Shown here piece after piece: positions 34,190 through 43,119 of a stretch of DNA of 64,000 nucleotides. Each line of letters begins with the position of its first letter. Within the stretch, counting starts at the first letter, position 1. The position numbers and the translations under genes are program-made. The notes under the pieces were generated by a model. The model worked only from the letters and a program-made list of their open reading frames with translations, made no database searches and had not been told where the DNA came from. Origin of the DNA: Variovorax sp. Root411 (lineage in GTDB: Bacteria > Pseudomonadota > Gammaproteobacteria > Burkholderiales > Burkholderiaceae_C). The stretch spans positions 27,668 to 91,667 of the forward strand of contig NZ_LMDW01000006.1 of the NCBI RefSeq assembly GCF_001425205.1. The letters are read 5' to 3'.

Positions 34190-35803
34190 ATGGAGACATT
34201 GCCCGACCGCCCGCTGCAGCCCCTGCACGAGTACTTGCGCGCCCACGCACGCGAGCGCGGCGGCAGCACCGCCTGCCTCTGGTACGGCCATGCAGTGAGC
34301 TGGTCCGAGCTCGACCGCGCGAGCGACGCATTCGCTGCGCGGCTGCAGGCGCTCGGTGTGAAGAAGGGCGAGCCCGTGGTGCTCTTCCTCAACAACTGCC
34401 CGCAGTACCTCGTCGCGCACTTCGGCATCCAGAAGATCGGCGCCATCGTCTGCCCGAGCGGGCCGCTCAACAAGGAGCACGAGCTGGCCTACCAGGTCAA
34501 CGACCTGAAGGCGCGCGTGATCGTCGCGGCTGCGCCGCTGTTGCCGGTGGTGCGCAAGGTGCAGCCGCAGAGCGCGCTCGAACATGTGTTCGTGGTGCAC
34601 TACGCCGACCTGCTGCCCGCCGATCCCGCGCTTGACCTTCCGCTCGAACTCGCCGCGGAGCGCAAGGCCGAACGCACCGTGCCCGAAGGCTGCGAAGACT
34701 TCCTCTCCGTGATGAAGACCGGCGCGAAGCCGCAGGCCGTCGCGATCGACATGGACGACGTTGCGCTCATGACCTACACCTCGGGCACCACCGGCCTGCC
34801 GAAGGGCGCGATGCTGAGCTACGGCAACGCGCTCTTCAAGACGCGCGCCGCGGCCGACTGCAATGGCTTGGGGCCCGATGACGTGCTGCTGTCCATCGCG
34901 CCGCTGTATCACATCGCGGGCATGCTGATGGGCGTCAACGTGCCGGTGCTGAGCGGCGCGACCTCGGTGCTGATGCACCGCTTCGATCCGCGCGCAGCGC
35001 TGCAGGCCATTGCTGCGTACAAGGTGAGCTGGTGGTACAGCATCGCGCCGATGAACGTGGCCTGCATGCAAGTGCCCGACATCGCGAGCTTCGACCTGGG
35101 CAGCCTGAAGATGAACCCGGTGACGAGCTTCGGCATCACCTTTACCGAACCGCTGGCACGGCAGTGGCGCTCGCACGCACCCGACTGCACCTCGTTCGAG
35201 GCGGCCTACGGTCTGAGCGAAACGCACACCTGCGACACCTACACGCCCCACCATGCGCCGCGCTGGGGCACGCAGGGCATCGCGGTGCCGGGCGTGGCCA
35301 TCCGCATCATCGACGTCGACACGCAGGCCGAAGTGCCCACGGGCGAGGTCGGCGAGATCGTGCTGACCAGCCCCGGCGTCTTCAAGGGCTATTGGAACAA
35401 GCCCGAGGCCACGGCTGCCACGCTGCGCAACGGCTGGGTGCACACGGGCGACATGGGCAAGCTCGACGCCGATGGCTACCTCACCTTCATCGGCCGCTTC
35501 AAGGAAATGATCAAGGTCTCGGGCTACAGCGTGTTCCCCGAAGAGGTCGAGACCATCCTCATCAAGCACCCGGCGGTCGCGCAGGCGGCCGTCATCGCGC
35601 AGCCCGATGCCGAGAAGGGCGAGGTCGTGAAGGCCTTCATCGTGCGCAAGCCCGGCGCCGCGCTCGAGGCCGATGCGCTGATTGCCTGGGCGCGAGACAA
35701 CATGGCGAGCTACAAGGCGCCGCGCGCCGTGAGCTTCATCGGTGCATTGCCGACCACCGGCGCGGGCAAGGTGCTGCGCCGCCTGCTCAAAGACCAAAGC
35801 TGA
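34190..35803 (+). CDS. Long-chain-type acyl-CoA synthetase (AMP-forming)
   Basis: A 537-residue ANL enzyme: P-loop MTYTSGTTGLPKGAM, AAYGLSETHT, VHTGDMGKLDADGYLTFIGR, linker FKEMIKVSGYSVFPEEVE and catalytic Lys in TTGAGKVLRRLL. It resembles medium/long-chain fatty acid ligases. It is the first gene of a plus-strand pair with a biotin carboxylase fusion 10 nt downstream, so its acyl-CoA product is probably the carboxylase substrate. GAGGAAG precedes the ATG. Confidence 0.9.
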   Translation: METLPDRPLQPLHEYLRAHARERGGSTACLWYGHAVSWSELDRASDAFAARLQALGVKKGEPVVLFLNNCPQYLVAHFGIQKIGAIVCPSGPLNKEHELAYQVNDLKARVIVAAAPLLPVVRKVQPQSALEHVFVVHYADLLPADPALDLPLELAAERKAERTVPEGCEDFLSVMKTGAKPQAVAIDMDDVALMTYTSGTTGLPKGAMLSYGNALFKTRAAADCNGLGPDDVLLSIAPLYHIAGMLMGVNVPVLSGATSVLMHRFDPRAALQAIAAYKVSWWYSIAPMNVACMQVPDIASFDLGSLKMNPVTSFGITFTEPLARQWRSHAPDCTSFEAAYGLSETHTCDTYTPHHAPRWGTQGIAVPGVAIRIIDVDTQAEVPTGEVGEIVLTSPGVFKGYWNKPEATAATLRNGWVHTGDMGKLDADGYLTFIGRFKEMIKVSGYSVFPEEVETILIKHPAVAQAAVIAQPDAEKGEVVKAFIVRKPGAALEADALIAWARDNMASYKAPRAVSFIGALPTTGAGKVLRRLLKDQS

Positions 35804-35813
35804 GAGGTAACGC

Positions 35814-38800
35814 TTGTTCTCCAAAGTCCTGATTGCCAACCGCGGCGAAATCGCCGTGCGGCTGGTGCGCGCCCTGCACGACCTGGGCATCGCCAGCGTG
35901 GCGGTGCATGCGCGCGACGACGCCTCGGCGCTGCACGCGCAGTTGGCCGACACCGCCGTCGCACTCGACGCGACCGGGCCTTCGGCGTACCTCGACGTGG
36001 CCGCGCTGATTGCCGTTGCAAAGGCGCAAGGATGCGATGCGGTGCATCCCGGCTACGGCTTTCTCAGTGAGCGCGCCGATTTCGCGCAGGCCTGTGCCGA
36101 GGCAGGCCTCGTCTTCATCGGCCCGACGCCCGAGCAGCTGGGCCTGTTCGGCGACAAGGCACGCGCACGCGCCCTGGCCACGCAATGCGATGTGCCGGTG
36201 ATGCCCGGCAGCGCCGGTGCGGTGACGCTCGCGCAGGCGCAGGCCTTCTTCGCCGAGCAGCATGCGCAGGGCGCGGGCGTGATGGTCAAGGCCATCGGCG
36301 GCGGCGGCGGGCGCGGCATGCGCGCGGTGCTGAATGCGCAGGAACTGCCCGAGGCGCATGCGCGCTGCATGTCCGAAGCCAGGGCGGCCTTCGGCATCGA
36401 GGGCGTGTACGTCGAACGGCTGATGCGCAACGCGCGGCACATCGAGGTGCAGGTGCTGGGCGACGGGCAGTCCGTGGCCAGCCTCGGCGAGCGCGAATGC
36501 ACGCTGCAGCGGCGCTTCCAGAAGCTGGTGGAAATCGCGCCGAGCCCGTCGCTGCCCGAGGCCCTGCGCGCGCGGGTCACGCAGGCTGCGCTGCGCATGG
36601 CGAAGGCGGTGGGTTATCGCGGGCTGGGCACGTTTGAATTCCTGGTGGATGCCGGATCGTCGACGCTGCCCTTCGTCTTCATCGAGGCGAACCCGCGCCT
36701 GCAGGTCGAGCACACGGTGACGGAAGCGGTGACGGGTCTCGATCTGGTGCAACTGCAGATCGCTGTCGCAGCGGGCCAGCCCTTGGATGAACTGGGTGTG
36801 GACGCCGATCGCACGGCGCCGCAGCGCGGCTTTGCGGTGCAGTGGCGTATCAACGCCGAGACGCTCGATGCGCAAGGCAACGCGCGGCCCTCGGGCGGCA
36901 CGCTCGCGCGCTTCGACCTGCCGGCGGGGCCGGGCGTGCGCGTCGACACGCACGGCTATGCGGGACTTGCGCCCTCGCCGCACTACGACACGCTGCTGGC
37001 CAAGCTCATCGTGCATTCGCCGTCGCCGCGTTTCGCAGATGCATTGCGCCGTTCGCTGCGCGCGCTGGACGAATGCCACATCGACGGCATCGCCACGAAC
37101 CTGTCGCTGCTGCGCGCCATCGCGGCGCGGCCCGAGTTCGCGACGCAGGCGGTGCACACGCGCTTCGTGGAGACGCATCTGGGCGATCTGCTGGCTGCCG
37201 CGGCTTCGTTTGAAAAGCATGCGAAGAAGACGGCGGCCGCGCCGGCTGCGCAACCCGCCGTCGAAGACGACGGCTCGGACGAACTGACCGTCAAGGCGTC
37301 GATGCCGGCGCGCCTCGTGCAGTTCGAAGTGGACATCGGCGACGTGCTGCCCGCCGGCGCACAACTCGGCGTGCTCGAGGCCATGAAGATGGAGCATCTG
37401 CTGCACGCGCCCGTGGCCGGCCGCGTGGTCGCGCTGCTGGCCGCGCCCGGCGACTACCTCGTCGAAGGCCAGTCGCTGGTGCAGCTCGAAGCCGTCGATG
37501 CGCAAGCCGTCGAGGCCGAGGCGCGCGCCGAGCACGACCTCGACGCGATCCGCCCCGACCTGCGCAAGGTCATCGATCGCCACGCGCCCACGCTCGACAT
37601 CAACCGCAAGGCGGCCATCGACAAGCGCCACGCGCAGGGCGGCCGCACCGCGCGCGAGAACATCGCCGACCTGTGCGACACCGCTGCCGACCCCGGCAAC
37701 TTCATCGAGTACGGCGCGCTCGCCATCGCCGCGCAGACGCGCCGCCGCACGCTCGAAGACCTGATCGCCAACACGCCTGCCGACGGCATGGTCACGGGCC
37801 TGGGCAGCATCAACGCGAAGCAGTTCGGCCCCGAGGCGTCGCGCTGCGCCGTGCTGGCCTACGACTACACCGTGCTGGCCGGCACGCAGGGCATGCGCAA
37901 CCACCACAAGACCGACCGGCTGCTCGCCGTGGCGCATCAACTGAAGCTGCCCGTGGTGCTGTTCGCCGAGGGCGGTGGTGGTCGTCCCGGCGATACGGAC
38001 ATGCCGATCGTCGCGGGCCTGAACAACCACACCTTCAGCCAGTTCGCGGCGCTGTCGGGCAAGGTGCCCGTGGTCGGCATCGTGCACGGCCGCTGCTTCG
38101 CGGGCAACGCGGCGCTGCTGGGTTGCGCCGACGTGATCATCGCCACCAAGGGCAGCAACATCGGCATGAGCGGCCCCGCGATGATCGAGGGTGGCGGGCT
38201 CGGCACGTTCGCGCCGGAGCAGATCGGGCCGAGCAGCGTGCAGTCGCGCAATGGCGTGATCGACGTCCTCGTGGAAGACGAAGCCGCCGCGGTGGTTGCG
38301 GCGAAGCAGTACCTCTCGTACTTCCAGGGTGCGACCACCGGTTGGCAATGCGCCGACCCGCGCACGCTGCGTCACGTGGTGCCCGAGAACCGGCTGCGCG
38401 TGTACGACGTGCGTGCGGCGATGCGCGGCGTGGCCGACACCGGCTCGCTGCTCGAACTGCGCGCGGGTTTCGGCGCGGGCATCGTCACGGCGCTCGCGCG
38501 CATCGAGGGCAGGCCGGTCGGCCTGATGGCCAGCAACCCACACCACCTCGGCGGTGCGATCGACGTGGAGGCGGCCGACAAGTCCGCGCGCTTCATGCAG
38601 CTGTGCAATGCGCATGGCCTTCCAATTGTTTCGTTGTGCGACACGCCCGGCTTCATGGTCGGGCCCGAAATCGAGGCGCAGGCGCAGGTGCGGCACGTGT
38701 GCCGCATGTTCATGGTGGCCTCGCACCTGCGCGTGCCTTTCTTTGCCGTGGTGCTGCGCAAGGGCTACGGTTTGGGCGCGCAGGCGATGACGGCGGGGGG

Positions 38801-39107
38801 CTTCGACGCACCCGTTTTCACTGTGGCCTGGCCGACCGGTGAATTCGGCGCGATGGGGCTGGAAGGCGCAGTGCGGCTGGGCTTCCGCAAGGAGCTGGCC
38901 GCGGCAACCGAAGGCGCAGAGCGCGATGCGCTGTTCAAGAAGCTCGTGGCACAGCAGTACGCGAACGGCGAAGCGCTCCACATGGCGCAGACGCTGGAGA
39001 TCGATGCGGTGATCGATCCGGCCGAAACGCGCAGCTGGCTGGTGCGTGGACTGTCCTCCGCGACGAAGGCGCCTGGCGCGGCCGCTGCCTATGTAGACAC
39101 TTGGTAA
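35814..39107 (+). CDS. Single-chain biotin-dependent acyl-CoA carboxylase (BC-BCCP-CT fusion)
   Basis: A 1097-residue multifunctional enzyme starting at TTG (35814; GAGAGG upstream). Biotin carboxylase about 1-450 (KVLIANRGEIAVRLVRAL, KAIGGGGGRGMRAV, FIEANPRLQVEHTVTE), BCCP about 490-560 with biotinyl Lys525 in LGVLEAMKMEHLLHAP, then carboxyltransferase about 570-1097 (VVLFAEGGGGRPGD, GRCFAGNAALLGCADVIIAT, LCDTPGFMVGPEIEAQAQV). The order matches the single-chain long-chain acyl-CoA carboxylases known from mycobacteria and some Proteobacteria. It carboxylates acyl-CoA at the alpha carbon with ATP and bicarbonate. Paired with the ligase upstream. Confidence 0.92.
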   Translation: MFSKVLIANRGEIAVRLVRALHDLGIASVAVHARDDASALHAQLADTAVALDATGPSAYLDVAALIAVAKAQGCDAVHPGYGFLSERADFAQACAEAGLVFIGPTPEQLGLFGDKARARALATQCDVPVMPGSAGAVTLAQAQAFFAEQHAQGAGVMVKAIGGGGGRGMRAVLNAQELPEAHARCMSEARAAFGIEGVYVERLMRNARHIEVQVLGDGQSVASLGERECTLQRRFQKLVEIAPSPSLPEALRARVTQAALRMAKAVGYRGLGTFEFLVDAGSSTLPFVFIEANPRLQVEHTVTEAVTGLDLVQLQIAVAAGQPLDELGVDADRTAPQRGFAVQWRINAETLDAQGNARPSGGTLARFDLPAGPGVRVDTHGYAGLAPSPHYDTLLAKLIVHSPSPRFADALRRSLRALDECHIDGIATNLSLLRAIAARPEFATQAVHTRFVETHLGDLLAAAASFEKHAKKTAAAPAAQPAVEDDGSDELTVKASMPARLVQFEVDIGDVLPAGAQLGVLEAMKMEHLLHAPVAGRVVALLAAPGDYLVEGQSLVQLEAVDAQAVEAEARAEHDLDAIRPDLRKVIDRHAPTLDINRKAAIDKRHAQGGRTARENIADLCDTAADPGNFIEYGALAIAAQTRRRTLEDLIANTPADGMVTGLGSINAKQFGPEASRCAVLAYDYTVLAGTQGMRNHHKTDRLLAVAHQLKLPVVLFAEGGGGRPGDTDMPIVAGLNNHTFSQFAALSGKVPVVGIVHGRCFAGNAALLGCADVIIATKGSNIGMSGPAMIEGGGLGTFAPEQIGPSSVQSRNGVIDVLVEDEAAAVVAAKQYLSYFQGATTGWQCADPRTLRHVVPENRLRVYDVRAAMRGVADTGSLLELRAGFGAGIVTALARIEGRPVGLMASNPHHLGGAIDVEAADKSARFMQLCNAHGLPIVSLCDTPGFMVGPEIEAQAQVRHVCRMFMVASHLRVPFFAVVLRKGYGLGAQAMTAGGFDAPVFTVAWPTGEFGAMGLEGAVRLGFRKELAAATEGAERDALFKKLVAQQYANGEALHMAQTLEIDAVIDPAETRSWLVRGLSSATKAPGAAAAYVDTW

Positions 39108-39171
39108 CCTGGCTTTAGACCTCGTCACGCGCGGGAGATCATGGCTCCGTACACTGGGCCGCTTTGCGCGA

Positions 39172-40491
39172 ATGAAACTGGTTTTTCGTTGGGCAGCCCG
39201 CCTCCGCGACGTGGCCACGGCGCATTGGGTGGCCGCCCTCTGCCTCGCAGTGCTGGCCGTGGGCGTGCAGGCCGTCACTCCCGGCAACCATCCCCGCCAG
39301 CCCGCCGAGGCGCACTGGGTGGCGAGCTGGGCCGTGGCGCCGGTCGAGTTCGGCGAGCTGGCCGCAAGCCCGGGCGGCGCGGGCTATTCATCGCCCGCCG
39401 GCAATGACCTGCGCGGGCAGACGCTGCGCCAGCAGGTCGAACTGTCGCTGGACGGCCAGCGCATCCGCATCCGCTTCTCGAATCGCTTCGGCAAGACGCC
39501 GCTGCGCATTGCCGCCGCGAGTGCGGCACGCGGCACAGGCGCCGATGCGTTCTCGCCGGCCACGCTGCGCGTGCTGCGTTTCGGCGGCCGCACCAGCCTC
39601 ACGATCGCTCCCGGCGCGGACGCCTGGAGCGACGGCATCGACCTGCCGGTGCAGGCGGGGCAAACCGTGGTCGTGAGTGCCTTCTTCGACCGCGCAACAC
39701 CGTTTTCCACGGTCTCCATGCTGGAGCCGGGAACGACATGGGTGACAGCCGGCAATGCCGTGATGGCGCCCAAGCTGAAGAGCCCCACGCCGCTGGTGCT
39801 GAACCAGATCGTGACCGGGCTCGACGTGCTCACCACGAAGTCCGTACGCACCGTCGTGGCGTTCGGCGACTCCATCACCTCGGGCACTGCGGAGGCCAAA
39901 TTCGGGGCTTATCCCGACATGCTGGCCACGCGCCTGCGCGATACGCAGAGCGCCGGAAACGACGTGGCGGTGCTCAATGCCGGCATCGGCGGCAACCGCC
40001 TGCTGGCCGACGGCCTCGGGCCCAGCGGCCTCTCGCGTTTCGAGCGCGACGCCTTGCGGCAGAGCAGCGTGACACACGCGATCGTCCTGCTCGGCACCAA
40101 CGATATCGGCCGCATTCTGTTCGCCAACGTGCCCGGCGCCGAGATCAAGGCCCGCGACATGCCGACCGCCGAGCGCATCACCGACGGACTGGAGCAACTT
40201 GTCAAGCAGGCTCGGGCCAAGGGCGTGAAAGTGCTGCTCGGCACGGTGCCGCCATTCAGGAACACGCCTTACTGGAACGAGTCCAACGATGCCATGCGCG
40301 AAGCCGTCAACCGCTGGATTCGCGGCCGGCAGGACATCGATGGCGTGGTCGATTTCGATGCCGCTCTGCGCGACCCCGCGGACCCGCAGGCATTGAATCC
40401 GCTGTTCGACTCGGGCGACCACCTGCATCCCAACAAGGCCGGCCATGCCGCGATGGCTGCGGCCATCGACCTGCACGAATTGCAGGAGTGA
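39172..40491 (+). CDS. Exported SGNH/GDSL hydrolase
   Basis: A 439-residue protein with an N-terminal hydrophobic segment (VAALCLAVLAVGVQAV). An N-terminal beta domain (WVASWAVAPVEF) precedes the SGNH core: block I FGDSITSG (Ser234), block II GGNRLL, block III LGTNDIG, block V DHLHPNKAGHAA. These are esterases or lipases for carbohydrate esters or lipids, here periplasmic or secreted. It starts 64 nt after the carboxylase and may be part of that transcript, though a functional link is not evident. Confidence 0.88.
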   Translation: MKLVFRWAARLRDVATAHWVAALCLAVLAVGVQAVTPGNHPRQPAEAHWVASWAVAPVEFGELAASPGGAGYSSPAGNDLRGQTLRQQVELSLDGQRIRIRFSNRFGKTPLRIAAASAARGTGADAFSPATLRVLRFGGRTSLTIAPGADAWSDGIDLPVQAGQTVVVSAFFDRATPFSTVSMLEPGTTWVTAGNAVMAPKLKSPTPLVLNQIVTGLDVLTTKSVRTVVAFGDSITSGTAEAKFGAYPDMLATRLRDTQSAGNDVAVLNAGIGGNRLLADGLGPSGLSRFERDALRQSSVTHAIVLLGTNDIGRILFANVPGAEIKARDMPTAERITDGLEQLVKQARAKGVKVLLGTVPPFRNTPYWNESNDAMREAVNRWIRGRQDIDGVVDFDAALRDPADPQALNPLFDSGDHLHPNKAGHAAMAAAIDLHELQE

Positions 40492-40620
40492 GCGCTCGCA
40501 AGGGCCGTAGGAGCAGCGAAAGGCGGGTCACAGCTCTACACAAGATTTCGCGCACCGCTTACAGGCGCTTCACACGGGCTGGGCAGCATGAAGGCTCCTA
40601 CAACTCATGAGGGGTACTTC

Positions 40621-40992
40621 ATGAAAAAGATCGCATTGGCTCTTTCCATCGGCGCTGCTTCGCTTCTGTCGGTGGGCACGTTGGCTGTTCCCACGGCCGC
40701 GCAGGCGCAGCCCGTCACCATTCAGGTGGCGCCCCCCCCGCCGCGCTCCGAACGCGTGCCGCCGCCGCGCCGCGGCTATGTGTGGGCGCCGGGGCACTAT
40801 GAATGGCGCGGTGGCCGCCACATGTGGGTCCGCGGCTACTGGGTGCGCGCGCGTCCGGGCTATGCCTACCGTGCGCCGGAATGGCGCCAGGACGGCGACC
40901 GCTGGCAATACAACAGGGGCGGTTGGGACCGCGACGGCGACGGTGTGCCGAACCGCCGCGACCGCCGGCCGGACGACCCGAATCGCAACTGA
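40621..40992 (+). CDS. Exported WXXGXW-repeat (YXWGXW) protein
   Basis: A 123-residue protein with a clear signal peptide (MKKIALALSIGAASLLSVGT ... AQAQ). The mature part has Pro-rich VAPPPPRSERVPPP followed by YVWAPGHYEW, HMWVRGYWV and a Trp/Asp-rich tail DRWQYNRGGWDRDGDG. Small periplasmic or outer-membrane protein of unknown function. ATG 40621 has GAGGGG at proper spacing; an earlier in-frame start at 40588 lacks one. Confidence 0.82.
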   Translation: MKKIALALSIGAASLLSVGTLAVPTAAQAQPVTIQVAPPPPRSERVPPPRRGYVWAPGHYEWRGGRHMWVRGYWVRARPGYAYRAPEWRQDGDRWQYNRGGWDRDGDGVPNRRDRRPDDPNRN

Positions 40993-41000
40993 CGGGTTTC

Positions 41001-41024
41001 GGGGCTGCACCGGGCGGCAGCCCC
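41001..41024. terminator. Hairpin between convergent genes
   Basis: ggggctgc (41001-41008) / gcagcccc (41017-41024), perfect 8-bp stem with 8-nt loop, no T-run. It lies between the convergent stops of the WXXGXW gene and the trypsin-fold gene, so it could limit read-through both ways, possibly Rho-assisted. Confidence 0.45.
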
Positions 41025-41044
41025 TGCTCGGCAGTCCGTTTCTG

Positions 41045-42343
41045 CTAGCGGATGCTGACCAGTTCGAGGGCTTCGCGGACTTGGAACGCCCCGCCGCTCT
41101 GGCCTCCGCGCGTCTGCACCTCGAAGCGGACCACGCGGCCCAGTTCCTGCGAGAACCACACGTCCGCACGGTAGCGGCCGTACTGGTTCCCGCCCACGGC
41201 ACCCGCATTCGCGAACCGTTCCGTGTATCCCCTGTATTCGATGTGCACGACCTTGAGTTCCTTGCCGGCGACGGTCAGCGTGGTGTCTTCCATCACTGAC
41301 GCGCTCAGGTCCATGTTGATGCGCGTGCCACCGGGTGCGGAGCTGTAGCGCGCCCGCCATGCCCCCTGTTCCTTGAGGTTTTCCTTGACCCAGCCCCCCG
41401 GCGGCATGGCTGCGTCGAACTCGCCCGCGATAGCTGTGGCGACACTCAGTACCTCGCCGCCCGGTTTCTCGATCCAGCCGCCGTTGTTGAAGCTGATGCG
41501 ATCGTCCGTCGCCGGGTCTGCCCTGTAGACCACGTTGCGATAGGTGTTGGTGAGGCGGTCGTGCAACTGGTACTCGACGATGTTCGGGCGCCCTGCCGGA
41601 AATCCGGTCGGGGCGGCGGTGCTGGCTGTGGCGCTGCTCGCCACCGTCGTTGCCGTTGCCGGCAGGGACGCCAGCCGTTCGATCGCCTGTCTGCCACGCT
41701 CCGGCAGTTGCGCGATCCAGGAGGCCGGCATGGCCAGGTTCGCCGTCCCGGCACCGGCCGTCGAAGGCGGCACCACGCCCACGAGCCGGCCTTGTGCGTC
41801 GAACACACCGGCACCGCCGAGGCCTGCTTCGAGCACGGCGGCGAGTTGCAAGGCCTCAAGTTCGCCCGAGCTGCCGCGGCGGATGCCGCCCAGCATGCCG
41901 GTGCCGAGCGTGAGCTCCCTGCCGCGCGGCGCGCCGATCACGTAGAGCGGCATGCCGACCTGGAGCGCATTCGCCGGAGCCACCTCGGCGATGGGCGAAG
42001 GCAGATTCGGGATGCGCAGCTGGCACAGATCGCGCTCCACGTCCGGCAGCGCCAGCGTAGCGCCGTAGCTCACGTTGTCGCGCTTCAGTGTCACCGTGCT
42101 GGCCTTCGCGAGCAGCTGGCAGCTGGTGACGGCGGTGCCCGCGCCGGTGGCGACCGCGCTGCCGGTAGCGAGCACCTTGCCTTGGGCGTCGCCGGACTGC
42201 ACGACCCAGACGCTGGGCGAGACGCGGGCAAAGAGCGCGTCGGGTGCGAGCGCGGTGGTGTTGCGCGAATCCTGCGCGGATGCCGTCAGGACGGGCAAAG
42301 CGATGGCGAGCGCTGCAAGCACCGGGGAAGACAGGTATTTCAT
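41045..42343 (-). CDS. Trypsin-fold exported protein, apparently catalytically inactive
   Basis: A 432-residue exported protein (signal peptide MKYLSSPVLAALAIALPVLT ... ASAQ). Residues 30-210 follow a DegP/trypsin pattern, but the His position reads TAVTSCQLLAK (Gln instead of His) and the Ser position LGGAGVFDAQGRLVGV (Gly instead of GNSGG Ser); only the Asp-type ERDLCQLRI remains. A C-terminal half (about 245-432, YQLHDRLTNTYRNVVYRADP, VVHIEYRGYTERFA) is of unknown type. Probably a binding or scaffold pseudo-protease. 10 nt downstream of a DUF2846 lipoprotein gene. Confidence 0.75.
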   Translation of the reverse strand: MKYLSSPVLAALAIALPVLTASAQDSRNTTALAPDALFARVSPSVWVVQSGDAQGKVLATGSAVATGAGTAVTSCQLLAKASTVTLKRDNVSYGATLALPDVERDLCQLRIPNLPSPIAEVAPANALQVGMPLYVIGAPRGRELTLGTGMLGGIRRGSSGELEALQLAAVLEAGLGGAGVFDAQGRLVGVVPPSTAGAGTANLAMPASWIAQLPERGRQAIERLASLPATATTVASSATASTAAPTGFPAGRPNIVEYQLHDRLTNTYRNVVYRADPATDDRISFNNGGWIEKPGGEVLSVATAIAGEFDAAMPPGGWVKENLKEQGAWRARYSSAPGGTRINMDLSASVMEDTTLTVAGKELKVVHIEYRGYTERFANAGAVGGNQYGRYRADVWFSQELGRVVRFEVQTRGGQSGGAFQVREALELVSIR

Positions 42344-42353
42344 CGCGCGCGTC

Positions 42354-43058
42354 TCAACGGTTGGCCTGCAGGAGCAAGCGCAGATCGTTCAGGGAAGTCT
42401 TGGCAAAAGGAGTGGCTTCGGGCGCTGCCGATGCCGTGGCACGGGCGGAAGGCGTTGGTGCCGCTGCTGCTGTCGCCGTTGGAGGCTGGGCGGGCACGAG
42501 AGGCGTGGTGGCCACCGCCGCTGCGGGGGCCACGGGCTTACTCACCACCGCAGGGGCTGTGGAGACTGCTGCTGCGCCTGCGGGGGGCGCATCAGCGGAA
42601 GCCTTGACCGTCCGGACCGAGGCAAAGACATCGTCAAAGGCCAGCGACTGCAGTTCCTTCCGGCCTTCGGCCTCGGAAACGCGTTCGAAATTCGGATGCC
42701 CGACGAGGAGGCCCATGCTGATGCTCATCGAGACATAGGCGGTCTGCTTCGGCCGCAGCACGACGTCGATCGTGCCTTCGGCCTCGGTCCTGGCGCTGGC
42801 CCGGTAGGTGCCGGCCGGGCGGTCGATGTAGAAGAAGCTGCTGGGCCGGGACGTGCCCACCACCTGGCCGTTGACCGAGACATCGGGCTGGACCGCCATG
42901 CCAACGATGGAATTTCGATAGAAGTAGATCCGCCCCTCGTTCTCACCCAGCGACGGCATGCTGCCCGCCATCTCCGAGAACCGGGGCCCGCTGGCCGAAC
43001 ACCCAAACAGGCCGGCCGCAAGCACGGCCAGCAACACCCCACCGATCCAACGTCGCAT
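42354..43058 (-). CDS. DUF2846 lipoprotein
   Basis: A 234-residue lipoprotein with lipobox LFGC (Cys20). The DUF2846 core covers about 40-130 (GRIYFYRNSIVGMAVQPDVS, FFYIDRPAGTYRASA). An Ala/Pro/Thr-rich segment follows to residue 215, then TSLNDLRLLLQANR. The extended tail is unusual compared with the short family core. In an operon with the trypsin-fold gene (10 nt apart), so they may act together in the periplasm. Confidence 0.75.
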   Translation of the reverse strand: MRRWIGGVLLAVLAAGLFGCSASGPRFSEMAGSMPSLGENEGRIYFYRNSIVGMAVQPDVSVNGQVVGTSRPSSFFYIDRPAGTYRASARTEAEGTIDVVLRPKQTAYVSMSISMGLLVGHPNFERVSEAEGRKELQSLAFDDVFASVRTVKASADAPPAGAAAVSTAPAVVSKPVAPAAAVATTPLVPAQPPTATAAAAPTPSARATASAAPEATPFAKTSLNDLRLLLQANR

Positions 43059-43119
43059 CGCACCTTCTCCTCTTTCTTGTGGCGCGAGATGCTACACCCC
43101 GCCTCCCGGCGGGCTTCCT

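Noticed and set aside
35787..39287. Open frame of 1166 codons opposite the carboxylase fusion
   Set aside because: Same reason: the plus strand carries all catalytic motifs, the minus strand none.
40493..40620. Possible small RNA or riboswitch before the WXXGXW gene
   Set aside because: No terminator, no recognisable aptamer fold and no promoter could be seen; it is treated as an ordinary leader.
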